Source: Bretschneidera sinensis
Taxonomy: Eukaryota; Streptophyta; Magnoliopsida; Brassicales; Akaniaceae
Assembly: GCA_023935145.1 (NCBI GenBank)
Contig: CM043705.1
Coordinates: 18,068,501-18,132,500, forward strand
DNA: 64,000 nucleotides
Direction: 5' to 3'
Part shown: piece by piece, positions 32,090 through 44,100 of the stretch
Position numbering within the stretch: the stretch's first letter is position 1
Layout: every line of letters begins with the position of its first letter
The notes under the pieces: model-generated
What the model saw: only the letters and a program-made list of their open reading frames with translations
What the model was told of the DNA's origin: nothing
The model's database searches: none
Position numbers and translations under genes: made by a program

Positions 32090-33490
32090 ATGCCGCCAAG
32101 AAACAGTACCAGAAGAACCAATGAGGAAACTCTGGCGGAGTGCTCCACTCCTATCCAAAATGATGCTCACAGTCACCAATCCAGACTCAGGTTCCCAACG
32201 AGCCCTGAGCACGACACCCCTAGAGAGCAGCACCCCCACCTCTCTAGGATCGGCTCTCCCAATGACGAGGAAGAGGCCGCCCAACTCCAGGCCCCAGTGA
32301 CTAAAGCTCAGTTCCAGGAGCTATCCAGGATAATAGCCAGCCTGGAGGCCCAGGTGCGGGGCGGAGGTCCGCCACCTCTTTTCCTTCTTCACCAACTCTA
32401 AGACAAGCCGAGTCTTCCGACAGGGATGACCCCACCTATAACCGGCCTCATGCCGAACCCTCGCTGCGTAACAGTCAATCAAATGAGAGCTCCTCCTCAA
32501 AAGGTAACCTCAGCCTAGACAGACAGTTTGAAGAAATGGAAGAAAAAATAGACTCGGCTCTGAGATGCAAGGATCCCAGCCTCATGGATGAATTTTGCAT
32601 CCAAGACCCTTGTTCACAAAAGACGTCCTCGAGACCCCGCTTCCACTCAACTTCAAGATGCCTCAAGTGAGAATGTATGATGACTCCGCGGATCCTATGG
32701 ATCACCTACAGCACTACAAGATGACTATGATGCTACACCGCTTCTAGGACCCGGTCATGTGCCGTGCCTTCCCTTTGACTTTTGAGAAGGTAGCAGGCAC
32801 TTGGTACTCAAGGCTGACGCCCGGAAGCATCAACAACTTCGAAGAACTCAGCTACGCCTTCACATCCCATTTCCTCAATAGTAAGGGGCCCAAGAAGACT
32901 TCAGAGAGCCTCTTCAACATTATCCAGCATCGAGGGGAGAGGCTTCGGGCCTACATCTCATGGTTCAATACGGTAGCATGGGAGATTCCTGACCTCGACC
33001 CAAACGTCCAGGTGATGGCCTTCAAAAATGGATTGAGGTCGAGCATCTTCAGCTCTAAATTAACTCGGCACCTGCCCCGAGACATGAACGAGATCCTGGC
33101 CTGGGCCCAGAAATACATGTTGGCAGAAGATGACTAAGCCTTCAGAAGAGAGAGGGAAGGGGAAGCTGAGAAAAAGAGAAAGGATACTGACCTCCAGAAG
33201 GGGAAAGTCAAGAGGCCCCACCAGGAAAACAAGTACAGGCCCCACCCTCACGCTGACGGTTTCACTCCACTCAATGACACCCGGACAAACGTCTTCATGC
33301 AGCTCTAAGATAAGTCCGTCCTTTAGTGGCCCCCCAAGAAACCGCATCGCGGAGGTGACCAGAGGCGTTGGTGCCGCTTCCACCAGAGTCATGGTCACGA
33401 CACTAAGGAATGTCATGACCTGAAGGAGCAGATTGAAGCTCTGATCAACCAGGAGTACTTAAAAGAATTTACCGAGCCCCGAAGAAGAGA
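32090..33490 (+). pseudogene. Ty3/gypsy gag of element C, near-complete but interrupted
   Basis: ATG at 32090 (MPPRNSTRRTNEETL). A Pro/Ser/Glu-rich N-terminal part shifts frame near 32400. The gag core (PF03732-like) spans about 32650-33137, with FEELSYAFTSHFLNSKGPKK, LFNIIQHRGERLRAYISWF and LTRHLPRDMNEILAWAQ. A TAG at 33136 stops it. After the stop a basic linker and a zinc-knuckle-like CRFHQSHGHDTKEC (about 33370-33420) follow in the same frame. Only a few lesions separate it from an open frame, so C is younger or better kept than A. Confidence 0.85.
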
Positions 33491-33734
33491 CGAGCCTGCG
33501 TAGCTGGAGAAGGGAAAGACCCGTCAGCAGGAGCAGAAGGACCCGCCAAGGAACCCTAGGGCCGAGCAAGAAGCGCCCAGTTGAAAGAAACAGGAAGTAG
33601 CCACGACCACTCGCATTATCAAAACCATCTGCGGGGGCCCAACCACAGGGGGTAGTTCGGGGCAGGGCAGTAAAGCCTACGCCAGGGCCGTAGTCTCCGT
33701 TAGTGGCCCTCACAAGAGAAGAAAAACTGAGCCA

Positions 33735-34165
33735 GTGATCTCCTTCACGGAGGATGATTTGGAGGATGTGCAGACTCCTCACGACGACGCAGTGGTAGTC
33801 TCTCTCTTGGTGGCCAACTGCGAAGTGCGGAGGGTCCTGATTGACAATTGGAGTTTAGCGGACATACTGTTCCATGATGCTTATCAATGCATAGAGCTGA
33901 AGAATGGGCATCTGGAGCCAGCCCCGGCCCCCCTCTACGGTTTCGATGGTTCCCTAGTGTTCGCTGAGGGGAGTATAGTCCTCCTAGTGACCGCAGGTAT
34001 GGCACCAAGGACATCTACAGTGCAGACCACCTTCTTGGTAGTCAAGCAACCCTCCTCCTACAATATGATCATCGTCCGACCGACCCTCAACAAGCTGAAG
34101 GCCGTCGTCTTCACCTATCACTTGAAGGTCAAGTTCCCCACCAGTGAAGGTGAAGGAGTTGGTTG
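33735..34165 (+). pseudogene. gypsy protease domain of element C
   Basis: Retropepsin-like region with VVVSLLVANCEVRRVLID and then NWSLADILF, where NGSSADIL is the usual active-site context, so the D-S/T-G triad is damaged. It continues to FLVVKQPSSYNMIIVRPTLN and LKVKFPTSEG. At about 34150 the frame passes straight into the end of RNase H, so the RT domain is absent. Confidence 0.85.
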
Positions 34166-35581
34166 CCATGTTCAAGACGTTTTAGATAATTCAGATCCCT
34201 CGAGCCGAGAACTCCCAAGCAGATGCCCTGGCCAACTTGGCCTCCTCCCAGCACTTGAAGACCAACAGAGCTGTCTATCAAGAAACTCTCTCCGCACCAA
34301 GCATAGATGAGGCTCCAGTCCTGCCAATAAAGGAGAGGCCCACATGGATGGATCCAATCTTCCAGTATCTAAAAGACGGCACGGTGCCCGAACAGAAGGA
34401 TCAAGCCAGAAGGCTAGTCTCCCGTGCCTCGCGGTACACCCTTAGTGAAGGGCAGTTGTATAAGAGGACCTTGACCATGCCTTACTTGTGATGCCTCGGG
34501 CCCAGAGAGACCGATTATGCTTTACGAGAGGTTCATAAAGGAATATGAGGGAACCACCTGGGAGCTCGAGCATTAGCTTTCAAAGTTTTGCGCCAAGGGT
34601 ACTACTAGCCCACCATGAAGGACGACGCAACAGACTTGGTAAAAAAATGTGGAAACTGCCAACGGTGGTCCCCAATATCACACCGCCCTGCTAACCCTCT
34701 TGTCTCCATCACCAGTCCCCTCCCCTTCGCCATGTGGGGGATGGACATCCTTGGCCCATTCCCAACAACTACTGGGCAGAAGAAGCACCTCGTCGTGGCC
34801 ATTGATTATTTCACCAAATGGGTTGAAGCAGAACCACTGGCCAGCATCACGGATCACCAAACCCAAAATTTTGTGTGGAAGTCAATCGTGTACCGGTTTG
34901 GGATCCCATGGATATTGATCACCGATAACGAAAAGCAGTTTGACAATTCTCGGTTTAAGACTTTTTGTGATGATCTCCACATCGAGCACCAGTTCTAGTC
35001 TGTTGGCTACCCACAAGCCAATGACCAGGCTGAAGTAACTAACATGATGCTCCTCCAAGGAATCAGGAGAAGATTGGATGAGGTAGATAAACAGTGGGCT
35101 GACCAACTCTCTCATATCATTTGGGCTTATCGCACCACGGTATGAACGCCCACAAGAGAAACCCCCTTCTTCATGACATACGAAGAGGCTATCGTCCCTC
35201 TTGAAATTGGGGTCTCATCGGTACGAGTATAGTACTTCGAGCCAAACAACAACGAGGAATGGTTAAGGATGAGCACAGGCTTGGTCGACGAAGCTCGAGA
35301 CAAAGCCCAAATTCGTCTAGCTGCTTACCAACAAAGGGCTGCACGGTACTATAATTCCTGGGTTCGGTCCAAAGACTTCAAGCTGTATGACCTTGTCCTC
35401 CAAAAGAGTGAAGTGTCCCGCCCTCGCCTTGCGGGGAAGCTAGTTTCGAACTGGGAGGGTCCGTACCGGATTCGAAGGGTTTGTCGGGCCGGCACCTATG
35501 AACTTGAAGATATGGATGGTAGATCCATCCCCCGCACCTGGAACGCGGAGAACCTCCGTAGGTTTTATCAACGAAATGTAA
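34166..35581 (+). pseudogene. RNase H end and integrase of gypsy element C
   Basis: Starts with the tail of the second RNase H (IPRAENSQADALANLASSQ after one TAG). The HHCC zinc region (34480-34680, ending KKCGNCQRW), integrase core (GMDILGPF, TDNEKQF where TDNGKQF is usual, QAEVTNMM) and a C-terminal SH3-like tail (WEGPYRIRRVCRAGTYELED, RFYQ) follow. Stops occur at about 34488, 34608, 34996, 35143 and 35231. From 35269 the frame stays open to 35955, past the usual FYQ ending, through the antisense gene's 3' end. Confidence 0.88.
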
Positions 35582-35709
35582 AAAAAAATGAAAAATCAAT
35601 AAAAGTTTCAAGTTATGATCGCGAAAGTTCATTGATAATCAAAAGAAGTACAAAATTAGGCATTACTGGCCTTAACATAAAAAAAAAAAAAAAAAAAAAT
35701 TTCCTAAGA

Positions 35710-37515
35710 CGAAAAGGCCTCTTAAGCCTCACCCTCGACTGTCTCTGGGACCCCCTCCCCCAGGTTCTTGCCTTCGACTGCCTCTTGAGTATCGGGAGTG
35801 TCAACCTCTTCAACACTCCCAACACCAGCCACAGCAGTATCCCCCACATTGCCCTCAGCTGGGACAGCATCGTCCTCCCCCAGATCATGACTAGAGAAGT
35901 CAACCCTTGGGAAGAGGACTTTCACTCTTCTCTTAGCCTCGTCAAAGCCCGCTAAGAACTGATCTCTTGCCTCATCCAGCAGTTCCTCCTCTCTGTCAGT
36001 GGCTTGCTACTGCACCTTCTCCACCTAAAGAAGGGCCTCCTTCTCCCTGCGAAAGGCTTCATCCACATCTGTGCGGGTCAGGTCCAGTTCATCCTAAGGG
36101 CGTCCTCTGTGTTACGAAGCCGGTCCCTCTCTAATATAGCGGTTTCTTTCTCCCACTGGGTAGCCTAAAGGTAGTTAGACAGATCACGAACTAGGCTCCG
36201 GGTCTCCTCCAGCTTGAGCTCAGCCTTGGCTAAGCGATCGGCTATATCCATGGCACGCCGAGAAAGCATCCCACCAATGACTCCAATCAAAAAGCAAGAA
36301 CAGCCTCATGAAAAACAGTTGTAGTGAGAAAAGAGGGCAAAGGGAGAAACAAATTCAAACCTGTGATAGACCAGTCTCCAAAGACGAGCATAACGTCTTG
36401 ATAGACTACGCAAAGAGGTCCAAAAAATCGCGGGGAGGGATTCCCCTCACAAGGTGTCCGCGAGCAACCCTCGGATGCGTAAACACCGAGTCATCCACCC
36501 CCGCCCCTGCCTTGGACGAAGACGGCACCGGAGGAGGAATAGGTGTAGAAGACCCCGCGGGTGCTGCCGTTTCCTCTGGAGCCGCACACTTTGGAGAGCT
36601 AGCCCCTGGGGTAGGACCTGGAGATGAAGCCCGAACCCTCTTCCCATACTCCTGCGCCGAAGCACCTTCCTCAGTAACCCTCTTTCTTTCCCTGGCCTTG
36701 CACTTGGCCCTCTCCATAGCCTGTGAAGAAGCCTTCATAACTGCGCAGAAGGCAAATGTTAGTAACTTGGATAAAAGATCAAAATTACTAAAAGATAAAA
36801 GATCAAAAGCTACCGTGCTCGGTGTTCGATGGAAGGCTGGGAGGGTAGAGGTCGCGCCTGTGGAGCTCATCATTATCTCCAAGCACCTCAGCATCTAAAG
36901 GCGCGGCCAACATAGCCTTCAACGTCTCCTGCTCTTGGTGCAGGAGGTGCGGCTTCTTGTATTTGCCAACACGCTCCAAACTCCACACGAGGGGGATATC
37001 GAAGCTCCCAGCACTCCATATAAAGAAAAAAGCCCCTTTCCACCTCGTTATGGAAGAGGGCTTGTCCTTCAACACCCCCATCCGTCTCCTCGAGCTCAAA
37101 TGACCCACCCAGTATGTCCGAGGTGGGCTATTTGGAAATGGACTTTGAACAAGCCGATGCTCAAATCCCCTCCCACCTCCTGGCATACCAGGATCAGTCT
37201 GATGGAGTTGGGGACTAATTGACTCAACACTAGACCAAAGTATCTAAACACCGAGCAAAAGAATGGGTGGATAGGGAACCTAAGCCCCGCCTTTAACTGA
37301 TTTTCATAGACACAGAGCTCAAAAGGCATACACTCCGGAAGAACATCACACGCCCTCTCTCCACCTTCCGGTGCCCTCATTCCAAACTCCATAGGGATTC
37401 TGTATTTCAACCTTATCCCCACGAGTTGAACCTCCTCCATAACACTCTGAATGAAGTTAGCTTCGAACATCCATTCATCCCTCTCCGTGTCTATGGCACC
37501 GTCTCTAACTAACAT
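35710..37515 (-). pseudogene. Antisense accessory gene of element C (PF04195-like domain plus coiled coil)
   Basis: The minus-strand start at 37515 (MLVRDGAIDTERDEWMFE) or a little upstream leads into a well-kept PF04195-like domain (CDVLPECMPFELCVYENQLK, AGLRFPIHPFFCSVFRYFGL, LSQLVPNSIRLI). Then come a linker, intron 36741-36813 (phase 1; joins NTEH to VMKASS), a basic region and Pro-rich region (VRASSPGPTPG). Intron 36281-36360 precedes the coiled-coil part (LSRRAMDIADRLAKAELKLE) and an acidic C terminus (EEVDTPDTQEAVEG). The frame is shifted near 37100 and after the second intron; stops occur near 36100 and 36030. No clear TATA box is seen at the equivalent place. Function unknown. Confidence 0.78.
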
Positions 37516-38109
37516 CGAGGCCTGTACATCCCCCTCTCCGGAGGACCCACTATCTTCTTCGCCTCTTCATTTTTCTGCGGTATAAAGAACGAGGGCTAAT
37601 TATCCGCCCCTAGGAAGAGTCTCCTGCGACAAAGTCTCATCACTAAAAGAGGAGCTCGTTGCATCTTATGGCTCCCTCAACAAAAGCCTATTAGCTTCAC
37701 TATCAGACAAAAGGCTCACCAGCAAGTATTCGAAGAAAGATCTCTAAAAAGTCCGAGCGCTCCCCAACTATTCTTAATCAAAAAACTATGAACTCCCAAG
37801 ATCTCTCAAAGATACAAAGTGAAGGTTGAAGGAGAAACCTTCTGATATGAAAGTTTTGGTAGTAAAAACCAGAAGCCTCAATCCACGCGTCAGATGAAAG
37901 AACACACACCCTACTGTTCCCCAGCCACCGTTTCTTGTCTCCAAAATGCTAGTTGTCACTAAAATATGTCTTTTGCCGTAACCTACCCACCGCAATTTCC
38001 TGTCAGCCGTCATCATTTATCACGCCTATAGTAGGGTAAACCTAGTGGGTCCTGGATAGACACAAAAGCTCACGTACGCAGAGAAGAGAGAGCTACACGA
38101 ACATATATT

Positions 38110-41100
38110 TCTCCCAAGTGTCGATTGTTCGGCCATGATTTATCCAAAATCCGAGCCTTGTCAACGCTCGATCGTATCCTCAAAAAAGTTCGAGTGTATG
38201 AGCTGCGTTACATACACTCGGTCACGATTTCTCCAAAATCTGAGCCTTGTCAACGCTCGGTCGTATCCTCCAAAAATTCCGAGTGTATGAGCTGCGTTGC
38301 ATACACTCGACCATGATTTTTCCAAAATCCGAGCCTTGTCAACGCTCGGTCGTATCCCCCAAAAAATTCGAGCGTATGAGCTGCGTTGCATACACTCGGC
38401 CATGATTTCTCCAAAATCCAAGCCTTGTCAACGCTCGGTCGTATTCTCTAAAAAGTCCAAGCATATGAGCTGCGGTTCATACGCTCGGCCATGATTTCTC
38501 CAAAAAGTTCGAGTGTATGAGCTGCGTTGCATACACTCAGCCATGATCTTTCCAAAATCCGAGCCTTATCAACGCTCGATCGTATCCTCCAAAAAGTCCG
38601 ACCATATGAGCTGTGTTGCATACGTTCGGCTATGATTTCCCCAAAATTCGAGCCTTGTCAACGCTCGGTCATATTCTCCAAAAAGTCCGAGCGTATGAGC
38701 TGCATTACATACGCCCAGCCATGATTTCTCCAAAACCCGAGCCTGGTCAATGCTCGGTCGTATCCATCAAAAAGTTCAAGTGTATGAGTAGCATTACATA
38801 TACTCGGCCATGATTTCTCCAAAATCCGAGCCATGTTAATGCTTGATCGTATCCTCAAAAAAGTTCGAGCGTATGAGCTGCATTGCATACACTCGGCCAT
38901 GATTTCTCTAAAATCCGAGCTTTCTCAATGCTTGGTTGTATCCTCCAAAAATTCTGAGTGTATGAGCTGCGTTGCATACGCTCAGCCATGATTTCTCCAA
39001 AATTCGAGCCTTGTCAACGCTCGGTCGTATTCTCAAAAAAGTTCGAGCGTATGAGCTGCGTTGCATACACTCGGCCATGATTGCTCCAAAACCTGAGCTT
39101 TGTCAACACTCGATCGTATCCTCCAAAAAGTCTGAGCGTATAAGCTGTGTTGCATACACTCGGCCATGATTTCTCCAAAATCCAAGCCTTGTCAACACTC
39201 GGTCGTATTCTCTAAAAATTCCGAGCCTATTAGTTGTGTTGCATACGCTCGGCCATGATTTCTCCAAAAAGTCCGAGTGTATGAGCTGCGTTGCATACAC
39301 TCGGCCATTATCTTTCCAAAATCCTAGCCTTATTAACACTCGGTCGTATCCTCCAAAAAGTCCGAGCGTATGAGCTGTGTTGCATACGCTCGGCTATGAT
39401 ATTTCCAAAATCCGAGCCTTGTTAACGCTCGGTTGTATTCTCCAAAATGTTCGAGCGTATAAGCTGCGTTGCATATGCTCGGTCATAATTTCTCCAAAAT
39501 CCGAGCCTTGTCAACGCTCGGACATATCCTCTAAAAAGTCCGAACGTATGAACTGCGTTACATACACTCGGCCATGATTTCTCCAAAATCTGATCCTTGT
39601 CAACGCTCGGTCGTATCCTCTAAAAAGTCTAAGCGTATGAGCTGTATTGCATATGCTCGGCCATGATTTATACAAAATCAGAGCCTTATAAATGCTCGGT
39701 CATATTCTCCAAAATTTTTGAGTGTATGAGCTGTGTTGCATACGCTCGGCCATGATTTCTCCAAAAAGTCCGAGCATATGAGCTGCGTTGCATACGCACG
39801 GCCATGATCTCTCCAAAAATCTGAGTCTTGTAAACACTCGGTCGTATCCTCCAAAAAGTCCGAGCGTATGAGCTGCGTTACATACGCTTGGTCATGATTT
39901 TTCCAAAATCTGAGCCTTGTCAATGCTCGGTCGTATCCTCCAAAAAGTCCGAGCGTATGAGCCGCGTTGTATTCGCTCGGTCATGATTTCTCCAAAATCT
40001 GAGCATTGTCAATGCTCGGTCGTATCCTCCAAAAGGTCCGAGCGTATGAGCTGCGTTGCATACACTCGACCATGATTTCTCCAAAATTCGAGCATTGTCA
40101 ACGCTCGTTTGTATCTTCCAAAAAGTCCAAGAGTATGAGCTGCGTTGCATATGCTCGGCCATGATTTCTCCAAAATCTGAGCCTTGTCAACGCTCGGTTG
40201 TATCCTCCAAAAATTCTGAGCGTATGAGCTGCATTGCATATGCTCGGCCATGATTTCTCCAAAATCTAAGCCTTGTCAATGCTCGGTCGTATTCTCCAAA
40301 AAATCCGAGCGTATGAGCTGCGTTGCATACACTCGGCCATGATTTCTCCAAAAATCCGAGACTTGTCAACGTTCGGTCATATTCTCCAAAAAGTCCAAGT
40401 GTTTGAGCTGCGTTGCATACATTCGGCCATGATTTCTCCAAAATCTAAGCCTTGTCAACGCTCAGTCGTATCCTCCAAAAAGTCCGAGCGTATGAGCTGC
40501 GTTGCATATGCTCGGCCATGATTTCTCCAAAATCCGAGCCTTGTAAACGCTCGGTCATATCCTCCAAAAATACTGAGTGTATGAGCTGCATTGCATACGC
40601 TCGGTCGTATCCTCAAAAAAGTCCGAGCATATAAGCTGCGTTGCATACACTCGGTCATGATTGTTCCAAAACTTGAGCCTTGTCAACGCTCGGTCGTATC
40701 CTCCAAAAATTTCGAGCGTATGAGCTACATTGCATACACTCGGTCATGATTTCTCCAAAATCCGAGCCATGTCAACGCTATATCGTATTCTCTAAAAAGT
40801 TCAAACATATGAGCTGCGTTGCATACGCTCGGCTATGATTTCTCCAAAAAGTCCGAGTGTATGAGCTGCGTTGCATACACTTGGCCATAATCTTTCCAAA
40901 ATCCGAGCCTTATCAACGCTCGGTCATATCTTCCAAAAAGTCTGAGCGTATGAGCGGTGTTGTATAAGCTCGACTATGATTTCTCCAAAATCCGAACCTT
41001 GTCAACTGTCGGTTGTATTCTCCAAAAAACCGAGCGTATGAGCTACGTTGCATACACTTGGCCATAATTTTTACAAAATCTGAGCCATGTCAACGCTCGG

Positions 41101-44100
41101 TCATATCCTCCAAAAGGTCCGAGCATATAAGCTGCGTTAAATACGCTCGGCCATAATTTCTCCAAAATTTGAGCCTTGTCAATGCTCGATCGTATCCTCC
41201 AAAAAGTCCGAGCGTATGAGCTGCATTACATACGCTCGGCCATGATTTCTCCAAAATCAAAGCCTTAATAAAGCTCGGTCGTATTCTCCAAAATTTTCAA
41301 GCGTATGAACTGAGTTGCATACGCTCGGCCATGATTTCTTCAAAAAGTCCGAGCGTATGAGCTGCTTTGCATACACTCGGCCATGATCTCTCCAAAATCC
41401 GAGCCTTGTCAACGCTCAGTCGTATCCTCTGAAAAATTCGAGCGTATAAACTGAGTTGCATACGTTCGGCCATGATTTCTTTAAAAAGTTCGAGCGTATG
41501 AGCTGCTTTGCATACACTCAGCCATGATCTCTCCAAAATCTGAGCCTTGTCAACGCTCGGTTGTATCCTCCGAAAAATCCGAGCGTATGAGCTGTGTTGC
41601 ATACACTCGACTATAATTTCTCCAAAATTTGAGCCTTGTCAACGCTTGGTCGTATTCTTCAAAAAGTTCGAGCGTATGAGCTGCGTTGCATACGCTCGGC
41701 CATGACTTTTCCAAAAAATCCGAGTGTATGGGTTGCGTTGCATATGCTCGGCCATGATTTCTCCAAAAATCTGATCCTTGTAAACGCTCGGTCGTATCCT
41801 CCAAAAATTCCGAGCGGATGAGTTGCGTTACATATGCTCGGTCATGATTTCTCCAAAATCCGAGCCTTGTCAATGCTCGGTCGTATCCTCCAAAAAGTCC
41901 GAGTGTATGATCTGCGTTGCATTCGCTCGGTCATGATTTCTCCAAAATCTGAGCCTTGTCAACACTCGATCGTATCTTCCAAAATGTCCAAGCGTATGAG
42001 CTGCGTTGCATACGCTCGACCATGATTTCTCCAAAATTCGAGTCTTGTCAATGCTCGTTTGTACCCTCCAAAAAGTCCAAGAGTATGAGCTGCATTACAT
42101 ATGCTTGGCCATGATTTCTCCAAAATCTTAGCCTTGTCAACGCTCAGTTGTATCCTCCAAAAGGTCCGAGCGTATGAGCTGCGTTGCATACGCTCGGCCA
42201 TGATTTGTCCAAAAAGTCCGAGTTTATGAGCTGTGTTGCATATGCTCGGCCATGATTTCTCCAAAAATTCGACCATTGTCAACGTTCGGTTGTATTCTCC
42301 AAAAAGTCCAAGTGTATGTGCTGCGTTGCATATGCTCAACCATGATTTCTCTAAAATCCGAGCCTAGTCAACTCTCGGTCGTATCCTCCAAAAATTCTGA
42401 GTGTATGAGCTGCGTTACATACGCTCGGCCATGATTTCTCCAAAATCTGAACCTTGTCAAAGCTCGGTTGTATTCTCCAAAAAGTCCGAGCGTATGAGCT
42501 GCGTTGTATGCACTCGGCCATGATTGCTCCAAAACCTGAGCTTTGTCAACGCTCGGTCGTATCCTCCCAAAACTCCGAACGTATGAGCTGTGTTGCATAC
42601 ACTCGGTCATGATCTCTCCAAAATCTGAGCCTTGTAAACGCTCGGTCGTATCCTTCAAAAAGTCCGAGCATATGAGCTGCGTTGCTTACACTCGGCTGTG
42701 ATTTCTCTAAAATCTGAGCCTTGTCAACACTCGGTCGTATCCTCCAAAAATTCTGAGTGTATGAGCTGCGTTGCATACGCTCGGCCATAATTTCTCGAAA
42801 ATTCGAGCCTTGTAAACGCTCGGTCGTATTCTCCGAAAAATCCGAGCGTATGAGCTGCGTTGCATACACTCGACTATAATTTCTACAAAATTCAAGCCTT
42901 GTCAACGCTTGATCATATTCTTCAAAAAGTTCGAGCGTATGAGCTGCGTTGCATACGCTCGGCCATGATTTCTCCAAAAAATCCGAGTGTATGGGTTGCG
43001 TTGCGTACGCTCGGCCTTGATTTCTCCAAAAATCTGAGCCTTGTAAACGCTCGGTCGTATCCTCCAAAATGTTCGAGCGGATGAGTTGCGTTACATACGC
43101 TCGGTCATGATTTTTCCAAAATCCGAGCCTTGTCAATGCTCGGTCGTATCCTCCAAAAAGTCCAAGCGTATGATCTGCGTTGCATTCGCTCGGTCATGAT
43201 TTCCCCAAAATCTGAGCCTTGTCAACACTCGGTCGTATCTTCCAAAATGTCCAAGCGTATGAGCTGCGTTGCATACACTCGACCATGATTTCTCCAAAAT
43301 CTGAGCCTTGTCAATGCTCGTTTGTATCCTCCAAAAAGTCCAAGCGTATGAGCTACGTTGCATATGCTCGGACATGATTTCTCCAAAATCTTAGCCTTGT
43401 CAATGCTCAGTTGTATTCTCCAAAAGTCCGAGTGTATGAGCTGTGTTGCATAAGCTCGGCCATGATTTCTCCAAAATCCAAGCTTTGTCAACGCTTGGTC
43501 GTATTCTCCAAAAAATTCGAGCATATAAGCTGCGATGCATACGCTCGGCCATGATTTCTCCAAAAAGTCCGAGTGTATGAGCTGCGTTGCATACGCTCGG
43601 CCATGATTTCTCCAAAAATCCGTCCATTGTTAACGTTCGGTTGTATTCTCCAAAAAGTCCAAGTGTATGTGCTGTGTTGCATATGCTCGGCCATGATTTC
43701 TCCAAAATCCGAGCCTTGTCAACGCTCGGTCATATCCTCCAAAAAGTCCAAGCGTATGAGCTGCGTTGCATACACTCGGCTGTGATTTCTCCAAAATCCG
43801 AGCCTTGTCAATGCTCGGTCGTATCCTCCAAAAATTCTGAGTGTATGAGCTACGTTGCATACGCTTGACCATGATTTCTCCAAAATCCAAACCTTGTCAA
43901 CGCTCGATCGTATCCTCCAAAAAGTCCGAGCGGATGAGTTGCGTTACATATGCTCGGTCATGATTTCTCCAAAATCTGAGCCTTGTCAATGCTCGGTCGT
44001 ATCCTCCAAAAAGTCCGAGCGTATGATCTGCGTTGCATTCGCTCGGTCATGATTTCCCCAAAATCTGAGCCTTGTCAACACTCGGTCGTATCTTCCAAAA

